64,000 nt of DNA from Dyella sp. GSA-30. GTDB lineage: Bacteria > Pseudomonadota > Gammaproteobacteria > Xanthomonadales > Rhodanobacteraceae. This document shows, in pieces, positions 9,641-18,354 of the stretch (its first letter is position 1; every line of letters starts with the position of its first letter). The position numbers were made by a program, and so were the translations under genes. The DNA lies in assembly GCF_027924605.1 (NCBI RefSeq), contig NZ_AP027042.1, forward strand, positions 4,813,524-4,877,523, written 5' to 3'. The notes under the pieces were generated by a model. It was not told the origin of the DNA. It did no database searches and worked only from the letters and a program-made list of their open reading frames with translations.

Positions 9641-9889
9641 ATGAGTACACAGCAGGAAACGTTCGAGATCATCGCCAAACAGGCCAAGATCGACATCGAC
9701 ACCATCAAGGTCGAGTCGACCCTGAAAGACCTGGGCATCGCCTCCCTCGACGCCATCGAAGTGATCTTCGACCTGGAAGAACATTTCGACGTCACCTTGC
9801 CCAACGAAGATACGGACTTCGACAATGGCACCGTCGGCCATCTGGTCGAAGCGATCGATCGGCAGCTCGCGGCCAAGAACGCCGGATAA
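9641..9889 (+). CDS. Acyl carrier protein (second, pathway-specific type)
   Basis: This 82-residue carrier protein has the phosphopantetheine site at Ser35 in DLGIASLDAIEVIFDLEE. The residue before the serine is Ala rather than the Asp of housekeeping AcpP. The start is the ATG at 9641 after an AAGAGGACAGCGAAA leader; the frame stays open far upstream without support. It ends 3 bases before the ketosynthase gene. It lies apart from fabD/fabG and the other fab genes, so it probably serves a dedicated acyl chain and not bulk fatty acid synthesis. Confidence 0.9.
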   Translation: MSTQQETFEIIAKQAKIDIDTIKVESTLKDLGIASLDAIEVIFDLEEHFDVTLPNEDTDFDNGTVGHLVEAIDRQLAAKNAG

Positions 9890-9892
9890 CCC

Positions 9893-11104
9893 ATGCGCCG
9901 AATAGTGATTACAGGCATGGGGGCGATCTGCGCCCTCGGGAATGACGCCGCCTCCACCTGGAAAGCCATGACCCAGGCCCGCAGCGGCATCGGCGTCATT
10001 GAACGCGTCCCGGCCGATCAATTGCGCGCCGGCGGCGTGGTCGCAGAGATCAAAGGCTTCGATCCCACCTCGCGCATCGCCGAACAGCGGGCGGCGATGA
10101 TGGACCTGGCCGGTCAGTACGCGCTGGTGGCGGCCGATGAGGCGATCGCGCAGTCGGGCATCCGTTTCGAAGGCGAGAATGCCTCGCGTACCGCGGTCGT
10201 CGTCGGCACGGGCGCGTCCGGCGAAGCCACACGCGACGATCAATACCGGCGCCTGTACGCCGACAACGCATCACGGCTGCACCCGTTGGGCATCGTCAAG
10301 ATGATGATCAATGCCTCGGCCAGCCATATCAGCATGGCCCATGGCATCACCGGCCCTACCTTCGTGGTGGCCAGTGCCTGCGCCTCGTCCAACCATGCGT
10401 TTGCACAAGCGGCGATGATGATCCGCTCCGGCCTGGTCGACGCCGCCGTAGCCGGCGGCACCGAAGCCTGCATCACGCTGGGCACCCTGCGCGCATGGGA
10501 AGCGATGCGCGTACTCGCTCCCGAATGCCGCCCCTTCAGCGCCGGCCGCCGCGGCATCGTGCTGGGCGAAGGCGCGGGCATGTTTGTGCTGGAAACCCTG
10601 GAACATGCACAGCAGCGCGGCGCCACCATCCTGGCCGAGCTGGCCGGCGCCGGCATGAGTTCCGATGCCGGCGATATCGCAGCACCCTCGGATGTGGGGG
10701 CTGCGGCAGCCATGAGGGCCGCGCTGCGCGACGGAGAGATGTCGCCCGATGAGGTTGATTACATCAGTGCGCATGGCACCGGGACCCAGGCGAACGACAG
10801 CACCGAGACGCGTGCCATTCATCAGGTCTTTGGCGAGCATGCGCGCAAGCTTGCCGTGTCCTCGACCAAGCCCATGCATGGGCATGCGCTGGGGGCTGCC
10901 GGGGCGTTGGAGATGATTGCCGTGATGGGGGCGCTGCGCGAGGGGATTGTGCCGCCTACGCTGAATTATCTGGAGGCGGATCCGGCTTGCGACCTGGACT
11001 ATGTGCCTAATGTTGCTCGTGAGATGGCTGTTTCTGCCGCTGTGAGCAATTCGTTTGCGTTTGGGGGGTTGAATGCGGTGGTGGCGTTGAGGAGGTGGAA
11101 GTAG
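9893..11104 (+). CDS. Beta-ketoacyl-ACP synthase (KAS II/FabF-like)
   Basis: This 403-residue condensing enzyme has a complete Cys-His-His triad: Cys163 in SACASSN, His294 in SAHGTGTQ and His331 in KPMHGHALGAAG. It follows the carrier protein by 3 bases. There is no ketoreductase, dehydratase or malonyltransferase next to it, so it must borrow those or perform a single condensation. Codon use changes sharply in the last 200-250 bases, where third positions become almost only G or T, just before repeat island 1. The first two thirds are normally C/G-rich. It may extend or load the acyl chain used by the GNAT-like transferase. Confidence 0.9.
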   Translation: MRRIVITGMGAICALGNDAASTWKAMTQARSGIGVIERVPADQLRAGGVVAEIKGFDPTSRIAEQRAAMMDLAGQYALVAADEAIAQSGIRFEGENASRTAVVVGTGASGEATRDDQYRRLYADNASRLHPLGIVKMMINASASHISMAHGITGPTFVVASACASSNHAFAQAAMMIRSGLVDAAVAGGTEACITLGTLRAWEAMRVLAPECRPFSAGRRGIVLGEGAGMFVLETLEHAQQRGATILAELAGAGMSSDAGDIAAPSDVGAAAAMRAALRDGEMSPDEVDYISAHGTGTQANDSTETRAIHQVFGEHARKLAVSSTKPMHGHALGAAGALEMIAVMGALREGIVPPTLNYLEADPACDLDYVPNVAREMAVSAAVSNSFAFGGLNAVVALRRWK

Positions 11105-11230
11105 GTTTTTTGGTGCGCTGGTGTTTTTGCGACGTGGCCGCTTGCGCAGCCTCTCCTATTTCGTCATTCCGGCGTAGGCCGGAAGCGCTTTACAACAGCG
11201 AAGCTGGTCACCCAGTGGCGTCAGTGCTTG
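11105..11230. other. Leading spacer of repeat island 1 with one REP-like motif
   Basis: No gene is visible. The first 40 bases continue the G/T-rich composition of the ketosynthase end. A small REP-like palindrome (CGTCATTCCGGCGTAGGCC) starts at 11162. Confidence 0.5.
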
Positions 11231-11556
11231 GTTCTTGCCTGGGTGTTCGGGCGATCTGGCCGCTTACGCAGCGGGCGTTTCACTCGCCTGCCGGCGAGCG
11301 AGTCACTTTCTCTTTGCTGGCCCACGCTTGCGCGTAGCGCATGCGAACGGCGAAGCCGGCCCGCAGGGCGGAGGACCTTTAGGTCCGGAGTAAAGAGAAA
11401 GTAACCAAAGAGAGAATGGCCTTTAGAGCCAAGGCTCTGAGCAGCATTGAGAGATACAACCGTTCGTGCCGCCTACTCGAATCGATAGGGGACACTTCTG
11501 GCGCTTCTGAGGTGCGCCGGAGCTGTGCGCGAGGCGTCGTGGCGGCGAGGACTTAA
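11231..11556 (+). repeat. Island 1, left repeat unit (forward copy)
   Basis: This 326-bp non-coding unit is repeated at 39383-39706 with near identity, including more than 100 bases without change around 11257-11370. It contains an inverted pair (CACTTTCTCTTTGCTGG and GTAAAGAGAAAGTAACC) around a GC-rich interior, so the transcript would fold into a long hairpin. The core from about 11275 to 11414 reappears in reverse complement in the right unit at 11948-12081. Short open frames through it are not conserved as proteins. Confidence 0.85.
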
Positions 11557-11585
11557 GGTGCTCCCTCACCCTCGCCTACCCCTCT

Positions 11586-11719
11586 CGTCATTCCGGTGCA
11601 GGCCGGAATCTACTCCTCAGGCTCTCGCTCGTCAGACGACATATCGCAAGCGGAAACCTTGAGGTATGGATGACCAGCTTCGCTGTTGAAAAGCGCCTCC
11701 GGCCTGCGCCGGAATGACG
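11586..11719. repeat. Inverted REP pair at the centre of island 1
   Basis: Two REP-like elements face each other: CGTCATTCCGGTGCAGGCC from 11586 and TCCGGCCTGCGCCGGAATGA from 11698. This is the BIME-style arrangement of many proteobacterial genomes. About 90 bases of unassigned sequence lie between them. Confidence 0.75.
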
Positions 11720-11756
11720 GATAGGGGAGATGGAGCGAGGTTGGAGGTCGATCTTC

Positions 11757-12183
11757 GCTCTTGGCAAGCGATGCGTAGCGAGCGGTCAGCTATTGGGGCC
11801 GCCTCGGGAGCCGAGTGAGGTTTGGACGATCAGGCCCCGAAGGGGGACTCGGCAGGGATGCCGAGTCCTTTTCGACAGGACAGGGACGTCCTGTCGAAAA
11901 GCCCGGCCAAGCCTCACGGTCGCGCAGCGACGGCGGACTAGGGGTGTCCTTTCTTTGGTTATCTTTCTTTACTCCGGGCCTTGCGGCCCTCCGCCCTTCG
12001 GGCCGGCTAACGCCGTTCGCACTGCGTGCGTGGACAAGCAAAGAAAGTAACTCGGCGACCGGCAGGTCGGCGAAACACGCCAAAGGCGACTTTCTAGCCG
12101 AAGCGCAGAATCAGAGCGACAGACGCTCCAGCGACAACCCAACACCGAAGCCACTGGATCCCCACCTACGCGGGGATGACGAG
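11757..12183 (-). repeat. Island 1, right repeat unit (inverted copy with extra module)
   Basis: This 427-bp unit is repeated at 39877-40239. Its 3' half is the reverse complement of the left-unit core, starting with TTTCTTTGG and ending with AACACGCC. Its 5' half carries the multi-hairpin motif described at 11815-11917. It ends in a REP-like TACGCGGGGATGACGAG. No transposase or other protein gene is present. Confidence 0.82.
11815..11917. other. Multi-hairpin structured motif, copy 1 (possible structured RNA)
   Basis: A closing stem (GTGAGGTTTGG with CCAAGCCTCAC) encloses three hairpins: CCCCGAAGGGG; a 10-bp stem GGACTCGGCA with GGGA loop at 11845-11868; and a 13-bp stem TTTTCGACAGGAC with a 6-nt loop at 11869-11900. 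Copy 2 at 39935-40036 keeps the layout with different stem sequences, so the pairing appears to be under selection. The transcribed strand is unknown. Confidence 0.55.
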
Positions 12184-12242
12184 GTTGGAGAATGAGGCGA
12201 ACCCTGCAGAACGACGAGAATGTGGTGCCAAGGCAAACCCCA

Positions 12243-12731
12243 TCACAACCGTGTAAACCCCCACGACTGCATCTTCCCATCCCGATACGGCATCACCCCA
12301 TGAAACGGCCGCGCATCCTCGTCAAACACCAACGGCAGGAAGTGGCGATCGCCCTCCCACATCGGCAGCTCCATCAGGCGATCCCGCTCTACCCATTCCA
12401 GCGCCCCCTCAGGATTACGCTCAAAAGGCTCGCCACTGAAGGCGTCGATCAGAAAAATAAAACCCAGCCAGTCCTCGCCCTGTTTGCCGAACCCCGGCCA
12501 GTTCAAGGTGCCGCGTAGACGCATCGACTGGCACTCGATACCGGCTTCTTCGAGAATCTCGCGACGCATGCAGGCGGCGATGTCTTCGCCCGGCTCCATC
12601 TTGCCACCCAGGCCGTTGTACTTGCCCAGATGAATGTCGTCGGGACGGGAATTGCGGTGAATCATGAGCACCCGACGACGGTCCGCGGACAGCACGTAGC
12701 CGAGGGTAGCGACAATAGGGGTGTAGGGCAT
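12243..12731 (-). CDS. Nudix hydrolase, 8-oxo-dGTP diphosphatase type
   Basis: This 162-residue MutT-like protein has a complete Nudix box: G, five residues, E, seven residues, REILEEAGI (in GGKMEPGEDIAACMRREI). Family members hydrolyse oxidised or unwanted nucleoside triphosphates with Mg2+. The start at 12731 (MPYTPIVATLGYVLS) is preferred over a start eight codons upstream because it matches the usual N-terminus of this subgroup. The last 200-odd bases, which run toward repeat island 1, show third positions almost restricted to G and T, unlike the start of the gene. It is monocistronic. Confidence 0.88.
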   Translation of the reverse strand: MPYTPIVATLGYVLSADRRRVLMIHRNSRPDDIHLGKYNGLGGKMEPGEDIAACMRREILEEAGIECQSMRLRGTLNWPGFGKQGEDWLGFIFLIDAFSGEPFERNPEGALEWVERDRLMELPMWEGDRHFLPLVFDEDARPFHGVMPYRDGKMQSWGFTRL

Positions 12732-12847
12732 AACGTCGGCTGCGCGTAAAAACAACAGTTTAGCGCGCCAACACCCGCGCCGCAGCCGAATCGCCCCAAG
12801 CGTAATGGACTTGCATCCGTCGTATCACCCCGGCGACCATCAGCGCT

Positions 12848-13642
12848 ATGTGCGCGCCCACCCGACGTCTCCCCTTTTATTTGTTGCCACTGGCCATCCT
12901 CGGCTTCCTGGCCGGATGCACGCGCCAGGCACAGGCCGTCGACAGCAACGACATCGTGTTCGACAGCCAGAGTTTCAAAGTCGTCACCGTCGATATCGCA
13001 CGCGAGCCCTTAGCCCTGTTCTGGAAAAACCCCGACAGCGGCGAGCCGTTCGGTACGATCGAAACGCTTCGGCAATGGGGCATGGCCAAAAACCGGAAAC
13101 TGTTGTTCGCGGCCAATGCCGGCATCTACGACCGCCAGTTCTCACCGCTGGGTCTTTACGTCGAAAACGGCAAGGCACAGGTGCCGTTGAACCTCGCGCG
13201 AGGCAATCCGGCATCCGGTAATTTTTCATTGCAGCCGAACGGCGTGTTTGCGATCTACCCCGATGGCCGCGCGGCAGTACGCAGCAGCACCGACTTCAAG
13301 GCCGATGGCAAGCCCGCACAATGGGCAACCCAGTCCGGACCGATGCTGGTGATCGACGGGCAGCTCAACAATCAATTCGTCGACGACTCGTCCAGCATGA
13401 AATGGCGAAGCGGCGTTTGCGCGCGTACACCGCACGAGGTGGTGTTTGCGGTCAGCACGGCGCCGGTGAATTTCCATACATTCGCCCGCCTGTTCCGCGA
13501 CCAGATCGGCTGCCGTGATGCGCTGTACCTGGATGGCACCATCTCACAGTTCTACCTCGATGGTGCCGGTTATGCCGGCGCACCCACGTTCATGGTCAAA
13601 CCCTATGCTGGCATCTTCGCTGTTTTCGCCAATGACGAGTAA
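12848..13642 (+). CDS. Phosphodiester glycosidase family lipoprotein (DUF2233/NAGPA-like)
   Basis: This 264-residue protein has a lipoprotein signal with lipobox LAGC (Cys24) and the conserved segments of the NAGPA-like domain: FAANAGIYDRQFSPLGLYVE, PNGVFAIYPDG, ATQSGPMLVIDG and YLDGTISQFYL. The family includes the enzyme that uncovers GlcNAc-phosphate diesters and many bacterial envelope proteins of unknown substrate. It probably acts in the periplasm on a sugar phosphodiester. Its last 11 bases overlap the start of the penicillin-acylase gene, so the two are coupled. Confidence 0.82.
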   Translation: MCAPTRRLPFYLLPLAILGFLAGCTRQAQAVDSNDIVFDSQSFKVVTVDIAREPLALFWKNPDSGEPFGTIETLRQWGMAKNRKLLFAANAGIYDRQFSPLGLYVENGKAQVPLNLARGNPASGNFSLQPNGVFAIYPDGRAAVRSSTDFKADGKPAQWATQSGPMLVIDGQLNNQFVDDSSSMKWRSGVCARTPHEVVFAVSTAPVNFHTFARLFRDQIGCRDALYLDGTISQFYLDGAGYAGAPTFMVKPYAGIFAVFANDE

Positions 13643-16070
13643 GCCACGCAGGACACAGCGTGGCCGTATCTGCTGGCTGCGCTTCCTTGTTTCGCTCATC
13701 GTCATCGTCATCCTCGCCGCACTGCTTACCGGCTGGGCATTGATATACGGCAGCCGCCCACAACTGAGCGGCGAACGAACCCTCCCCGGTCTCGGCGATG
13801 CGGTGGCCGTAACCCGCGACGCACAGGGCACCGTCACGCTGCAAGCAAAAAATCGCGCTGACATCGACTACGCACTTGGTTATGTGCACGCCCAGGAGCG
13901 CTATTTTTCGATGGACCTGATGCGCCGCCTGGCTGCCGGCGAACTGGCCGAACTCGTCGGGCCGGCCGCGCTCGACACCGACCTCAATCATCGTCGCCAT
14001 CGCTTGCGCGCCGTCGCCGAAGCAGCATACGCACAGCTCCCTCCGGAACAGCAGCAGCAACTGATCCGCTACGCAGCGGGTGTCAACGCCGGTCTGGCCG
14101 ACCTGCAAACCCGCCCGTGGGAATATCTGTTGTTGCAGACACAGCCCAAGGCGTGGCGCCCGGAAGACACTTTCCTGATCGTCGCGGCGATGTATCTGGA
14201 CCTCAACGAAGACGGCCGTAACCAACGTGAATTACGCATCATCCGGATGCGCTCCGAACTGCCCGATGCGCTGGTGGACTTCCTGCTCGCACCCAATCCG
14301 GATTGGGAAGCGCCGCTGAGGGGCGATCTCTCGCGACCGCCAGTGATTCCTGGCCCGGATGTTTTCGACCTGCGCAAAACTACGCCTGCCGCTTCGAGCA
14401 GCGATGCAAGCGTGCTTGCCTCGGCGATCGCGCCCGCGCTCGACGATGCGCGACCCGGCAGCAACAGCTTCGCCATCGCCGGCAACCTCTCTGAAACGGG
14501 CGCGGCCATCCTCGCCAACGATATGCATCTGGGCTTGCGCGTGCCCAATATCTGGTTCCGTGCACGCTTCCGATATACCGACAGCACCGCACCCAACGGC
14601 ACGCGTGAGGTCAACGGCGTCACCCTGCCCGGTACGCCCGCCATGGTGGTTGGAAGCAATGGTCAGATAGCGTGGGGCTTCACCAACAGTTACGGCGACT
14701 GGCAGGACTGGTTCCGCGTGCAACGCGATCCCAGCGACAAGTCGCGCTACAAGGTGCCTGAAGGCTGGGCCACGATCGAGACGCATGACGAAGTCATTCA
14801 CATCAGGGGAGCGGCCTCACGCACGCTCACGGTGGAAGACACGCGCTGGGGGCCGATCATGGCCGCCGATGCCGACGGTGCGCCGCTTGCGTTGGCCTGG
14901 GTCGGTGGCATGGCCCACGGCTACAACCTGGGCTTCGCGTCGCTGGAACGTATGAACAGCACGCACGCCGCACTCGATCTGGCCCCTACCTTGGGGATGC
15001 CCCCGCAGAATCTGCTGGTCGCCGACAATGCTGGGCATATCGGTTGGACGATCGCCGCCAACAGCATCCCGCTTCGCTCGAATGTCGATCCGCAGCATGC
15101 GATCGACGGCTCGCTTGCCGAGCACGGCTGGATGGGCTGGTTGCCTGCTGCGCAATATCCGCGCATCGAAGATCCGGCGGATGGCCGGCTGTGGACCGCA
15201 AATAACCGCACAGTCGACGGCCCCGAGCTTGCCGTGCTCGGCAACGGCGGCCACGATCTTGGCGCCCGTGCCCAGCAGATCCGCGACGACTTACGCGCAC
15301 GCAACAGTTTCTCGCCCGGCAATCTGCTGGATGTGCAGCTGGATAACCGCGCCGTGTTCCTCGGGCGTTGGCAGCGCTTGTTGCAGGACACGCTGGCCAG
15401 CACACAGGAACCCGCCTTGGTCCAGTTGCGCCAGCTCACTGCGCAATGGACGAACCGTGCCGCAGTCGACAGCGTCGACTATCGCCTGGTGCGCGCATTC
15501 CGCGAGCAGGTTTTCAAAGATGCGCTCGCACCTTTCGTCGAGCGCCTCAAGGCCCGCTACAGCGATTTCACCTGGCCAAACCTGAGTAGCTCCGAAGCCG
15601 CCGTGTGGATCATGGTCCGCGACAAACCGATGAATCTGCTCGACCCCAAATACAGCGACTGGGATAGCCTGCTGGTAGGCGCGGCGCGCGAAGTTGCCAA
15701 CGATCTGGGCAAGCAGCCGGGCGGCCTGTCGGCACGTACCTGGGGCGAGGCCAATCGCGCGGCCATCGATCAACCGCTGGCGCGCGTCCTGCCGAGTCCG
15801 CTTGCACGACTACTGAACATGCCCCAAGAGGCGCTCGCGGGCGATACCAATATGCCGCGCGTGGCTGGACCCGCGTTTGGGGCGTCGGAACGTCTCGACG
15901 TCAGTCCGGGGCACGAGGCCCAAAGCATCCTGCATATGCCTGGTGGCCAGAGCGACAACCCGCTGTCACCGTTCTACGGCGCGGGCCACGAGGACTGGGT
16001 GAACGGCCGTCCGACACCCTTGCTGCCCGGGCCGGATCACTACACCTTGACACTGCGCCCGCCACATTAA
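13632..16070 (+). CDS. Penicillin acylase family protein (Ntn hydrolase)
   Basis: This 812-residue protein begins with a basic stretch and one membrane helix (about residues 13-40), so it is anchored or exported. The family matures by self-cleavage before a serine that becomes the catalytic N-terminus; Ser277 in GSNSFAI fits that site and would leave a large beta chain. The family hydrolyses amides of beta-lactams, acyl-homoserine lactones and other N-acyl compounds. I start it at ATG 13632, which overlaps the glycosidase stop (ATGACGAGTAA); an open extension to 13515 has no support. The substrate is unresolved: quorum-signal turnover or removal of acylated amines are both plausible. Confidence 0.87.
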   Translation: MTSKPRRTQRGRICWLRFLVSLIVIVILAALLTGWALIYGSRPQLSGERTLPGLGDAVAVTRDAQGTVTLQAKNRADIDYALGYVHAQERYFSMDLMRRLAAGELAELVGPAALDTDLNHRRHRLRAVAEAAYAQLPPEQQQQLIRYAAGVNAGLADLQTRPWEYLLLQTQPKAWRPEDTFLIVAAMYLDLNEDGRNQRELRIIRMRSELPDALVDFLLAPNPDWEAPLRGDLSRPPVIPGPDVFDLRKTTPAASSSDASVLASAIAPALDDARPGSNSFAIAGNLSETGAAILANDMHLGLRVPNIWFRARFRYTDSTAPNGTREVNGVTLPGTPAMVVGSNGQIAWGFTNSYGDWQDWFRVQRDPSDKSRYKVPEGWATIETHDEVIHIRGAASRTLTVEDTRWGPIMAADADGAPLALAWVGGMAHGYNLGFASLERMNSTHAALDLAPTLGMPPQNLLVADNAGHIGWTIAANSIPLRSNVDPQHAIDGSLAEHGWMGWLPAAQYPRIEDPADGRLWTANNRTVDGPELAVLGNGGHDLGARAQQIRDDLRARNSFSPGNLLDVQLDNRAVFLGRWQRLLQDTLASTQEPALVQLRQLTAQWTNRAAVDSVDYRLVRAFREQVFKDALAPFVERLKARYSDFTWPNLSSSEAAVWIMVRDKPMNLLDPKYSDWDSLLVGAAREVANDLGKQPGGLSARTWGEANRAAIDQPLARVLPSPLARLLNMPQEALAGDTNMPRVAGPAFGASERLDVSPGHEAQSILHMPGGQSDNPLSPFYGAGHEDWVNGRPTPLLPGPDHYTLTLRPPH

Positions 16071-16215
16071 TCGCGCTTGACTGCCCTCGCTGGCAGGAGG
16101 ACATTCATGGCCACAGTGCGCTGACCGGGGAGGTCGGTCGCACTGCGAAACAACGCTTTTGCTTTACTGACGATGCACTTTGGGGATAGCACGTCGCACA
16201 AGGAGGCAAGCGAGC

Positions 16216-16725
16216 ATGAGCCAGATTGATCGTGTCGCTCTTCGGCGCGTTGTAAAGCGCGCTCACTATCTTGTGATCACACTGAGCATGACGCTTTCGG
16301 TTGTCGCGATCGGCGCTCATGCGCAGGATACGCAGACACTCGATAACGCCATGGCTACGGCCAGCAGTTGGCTCGCGCAAGCGGATGCCGATCAAGCCGA
16401 CGTCATGTGGCAGAACAGCGATGGTGTCTTGCAAAAGAGCGTCAGCAAGAGCGCCTGGAAAAAATATCTCACTGGCCTGCATCGGCAATGGGGCGCACTG
16501 AAAGGCCGCGAGTGGCTACAGGTCGCGCATATCAGCGATCCCAGCGGCTTGCCGCCCGGCGAATATCTCAATGTGATCTACAGCGCGACCTATACCAATG
16601 CGCCGCTGCTGGAAACCGTTTCGCTGATGCGTAACGGCAACCAGTGGACGCCGGTGGGCTATACCGTACGCCCCGTTCACGAGCAGGCCCCACCGATAGC
16701 GCAGGCTGCCGCGGCGCGTCCTTAG
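16216..16725 (+). CDS. DUF4019 domain protein, exported or anchored
   Basis: This 169-residue protein has an N-terminal hydrophobic segment that ends at [10 protein letters not shown] compact domain with [34 protein letters not shown] and [14 protein letters not shown] follows, typical of DUF4019. The start at 16216 follows an AAGGAGG site; an upstream start at 16180 is less likely. The family has no known function. Its stop codon overlaps that of the convergent dapE by a few bases (16722-16725). Confidence 0.75.
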   Translation: MSQIDRVALRRVVKRAHYLVITLSMTLSVVAIGAHAQDTQTLDNAMATASSWLAQADADQADVMWQNSDGVLQKSVSKSAWKKYLTGLHRQWGALKGREWLQVAHISDPSGLPPGEYLNVIYSATYTNAPLLETVSLMRNGNQWTPVGYTVRPVHEQAPPIAQAAAARP

Positions 16726-17852
16726 GCGAGCATTCGCTCGCAGATGGCTTCATACAGCGAAGGCAAACGCTCCAAGTCGGCAATGGCCACGCATTCGTCG
16801 ACCTTGTGAATCGTCGCGTTCACCGGCCCCAGTTCCACGACCTCGGCGCCAAGTGGCGCAATAAAGCGACCATCCGATGTCCCGCCGCCCGTGCTCTGCT
16901 CAGGCTCGACACCGCACAGATCCAGACACACCGACACCACGACATCACGCACCCTGCCGCCCGGCGGGGTCAGAAACGGTTCGCCCGAAAGATGCCAATC
17001 GATATGCCAGTCCAGACCATGCTTGCCGAGTACCGTTTCGACGCGCTCGCGCAGTTCTTCGGCACGACTGGCGGTACTGAAGCGAAAATTGAACAGCGCC
17101 GTCAGCGCACCGGGGATAACGTTGTTGGCACCGGTACCGGCATTGAGATTGGATATCTGGAAGGACGTCGGCGGGAAATCCGCATTGCCCTGATCCCATA
17201 CTTGCGCCGCCAATTCGGCCAGGGCGGGCGCAGCTGCATGAATCGGATTGAGTGCCTTTTCGGGATACGCCACATGCCCTTGCACGCCGCGCACGGTCAG
17301 CGTGCCCGACAACGAGCCGCGACGACCGACGCGAATCAGATCGCCCAGTTTCGCTTTCGCCGAGGGCTCACCTACGACACACCAGTCGATGGTTTCACAG
17401 GTCGCGCGGAAATGCTCCACCACCTCACGCACGCCATGCAACGCCACACCTTCTTCGTCGCTGGTCAGCAGCAACCCGACACGACCCGCATGCTCTGGCC
17501 GGGCAGTAACAAAGGCTTCGAGCGCGACGACCATCGCCGCTACCGAGCCTTTCATGTCTGCCGCGCCACGGCCGTAGAGATAGCCATCCCGCACGGTCGG
17601 CTCGAACGGCGGACTCTGCCAGTCGGCTTCCGGTCCCGTGGGCACGACATCGGTATGCCCAAGAAACATCAGTAGCGGACCGCTCTGTCCGTGCACGGCC
17701 CATAGATTGTCGACATCGCCATAACGCAGGTGTTCGATTCGGAAACCCTGTTTCTCCAGGCGTGCGGCAATCAGCGACAGACAACCCGCATCCTCCGGCG
17801 TGACGGAGCGGCGGCGTATCAAATCGCAAGTCAGGTCAAAAACGTCGGACAT
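16722..17852 (-). CDS. dapE: Succinyl-diaminopimelate desuccinylase
   Basis: This 376-residue M20-family zinc hydrolase converts N-succinyl-LL-diaminopimelate to LL-diaminopimelate in the lysine and peptidoglycan pathway. Metal ligands are visible: His66 and the base Asp68 in GHTDVVP, Asp99 in GRGAADMKG, and the [10 protein letters not shown] glutamates. Length matches the family. It is the last gene of the minus-strand run that starts at map and includes dapD, with two unrelated genes between dapD and dapE in addition to the common yffB. Confidence 0.95.
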   Translation of the reverse strand: MSDVFDLTCDLIRRRSVTPEDAGCLSLIAARLEKQGFRIEHLRYGDVDNLWAVHGQSGPLLMFLGHTDVVPTGPEADWQSPPFEPTVRDGYLYGRGAADMKGSVAAMVVALEAFVTARPEHAGRVGLLLTSDEEGVALHGVREVVEHFRATCETIDWCVVGEPSAKAKLGDLIRVGRRGSLSGTLTVRGVQGHVAYPEKALNPIHAAAPALAELAAQVWDQGNADFPPTSFQISNLNAGTGANNVIPGALTALFNFRFSTASRAEELRERVETVLGKHGLDWHIDWHLSGEPFLTPPGGRVRDVVVSVCLDLCGVEPEQSTGGGTSDGRFIAPLGAEVVELGPVNATIHKVDECVAIADLERLPSLYEAICERMLA

Positions 17853-17859
17853 AGCGGTG

Positions 17860-18354
17860 TCATTCCAATTCGGCGTCGCGCCTTTCCAGATAAATCAGTG
17901 CGGCAAGCAACAGGATCGCCAGGCGAAACGCGGACTCGATGCCGTTCCAATGATCCGACATCCACATGCCGAACCATTCACCGCCGATCCCCATAAAGCC
18001 CACGAGCCAGATCAACAGACCCACACTCAAACCTGCCGCTGCCAATCCCTTGGCGCGCTGGAACTGAGCGGCCGATGCGCGACGACTACGCCACATGCGC
18101 CACACGCCAGACCAGCACAGGATCGCGGCAAATGTCTCGAACGCGATAATCAAAATATACGCCGCATGCTGCAGTGGCACCGAGGTAATGGCGCGGTAGT
18201 GGATGGTCGCATCGGGAAAGATCGTATCCATCGCCAACACATGCTGCACAAACGCCAGGTTGGTGCCGTAATCGGTGATGTTGCCGAAGGCGACAAGGCT
18301 GATCTGCAACGCCAGCGCCGCGATCACCAGGATCCTGGTCAGCCGAAAAATCAT
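17860..18354 (-). CDS. DUF2165 small integral membrane protein
   Basis: This 164-residue protein has four predicted membrane helices and the DUF2165 signature ([20 protein letters not shown]). It ends in a short charged tail. Function is unknown for the family. It overlaps the upstream yffB gene by 4 bases and precedes dapE by 7 bases, so it is an embedded operon member. Confidence 0.8.
   Translation of the reverse strand: MIFRLTRILVIAALALQISLVAFGNITDYGTNLAFVQHVLAMDTIFPDATIHYRAITSVPLQHAAYILIIAFETFAAILCWSGVWRMWRSRRASAAQFQRAKGLAAAGLSVGLLIWLVGFMGIGGEWFGMWMSDHWNGIESAFRLAILLLAALIYLERRDAELE

Noticed and set aside
10860-11140. Diversity-generating retroelement as the cause of the G/T drift
   Set aside because: No reverse transcriptase gene or template repeat in the window, and the change affects all third positions and not a variable protein tip.
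11105-12242. Insertion sequence or prophage remnant
   Set aside because: No transposase, integrase or phage gene fragment, and no clear terminal duplication.
11730-12280. Several open frames of 95-130 codons on both strands in repeat island 1
   Set aside because: They run through inverted repeats and hairpins, have Arg/Pro/Gly-rich composition without protein character, and are broken or shifted in the copy at 39.9-40.2 kb.
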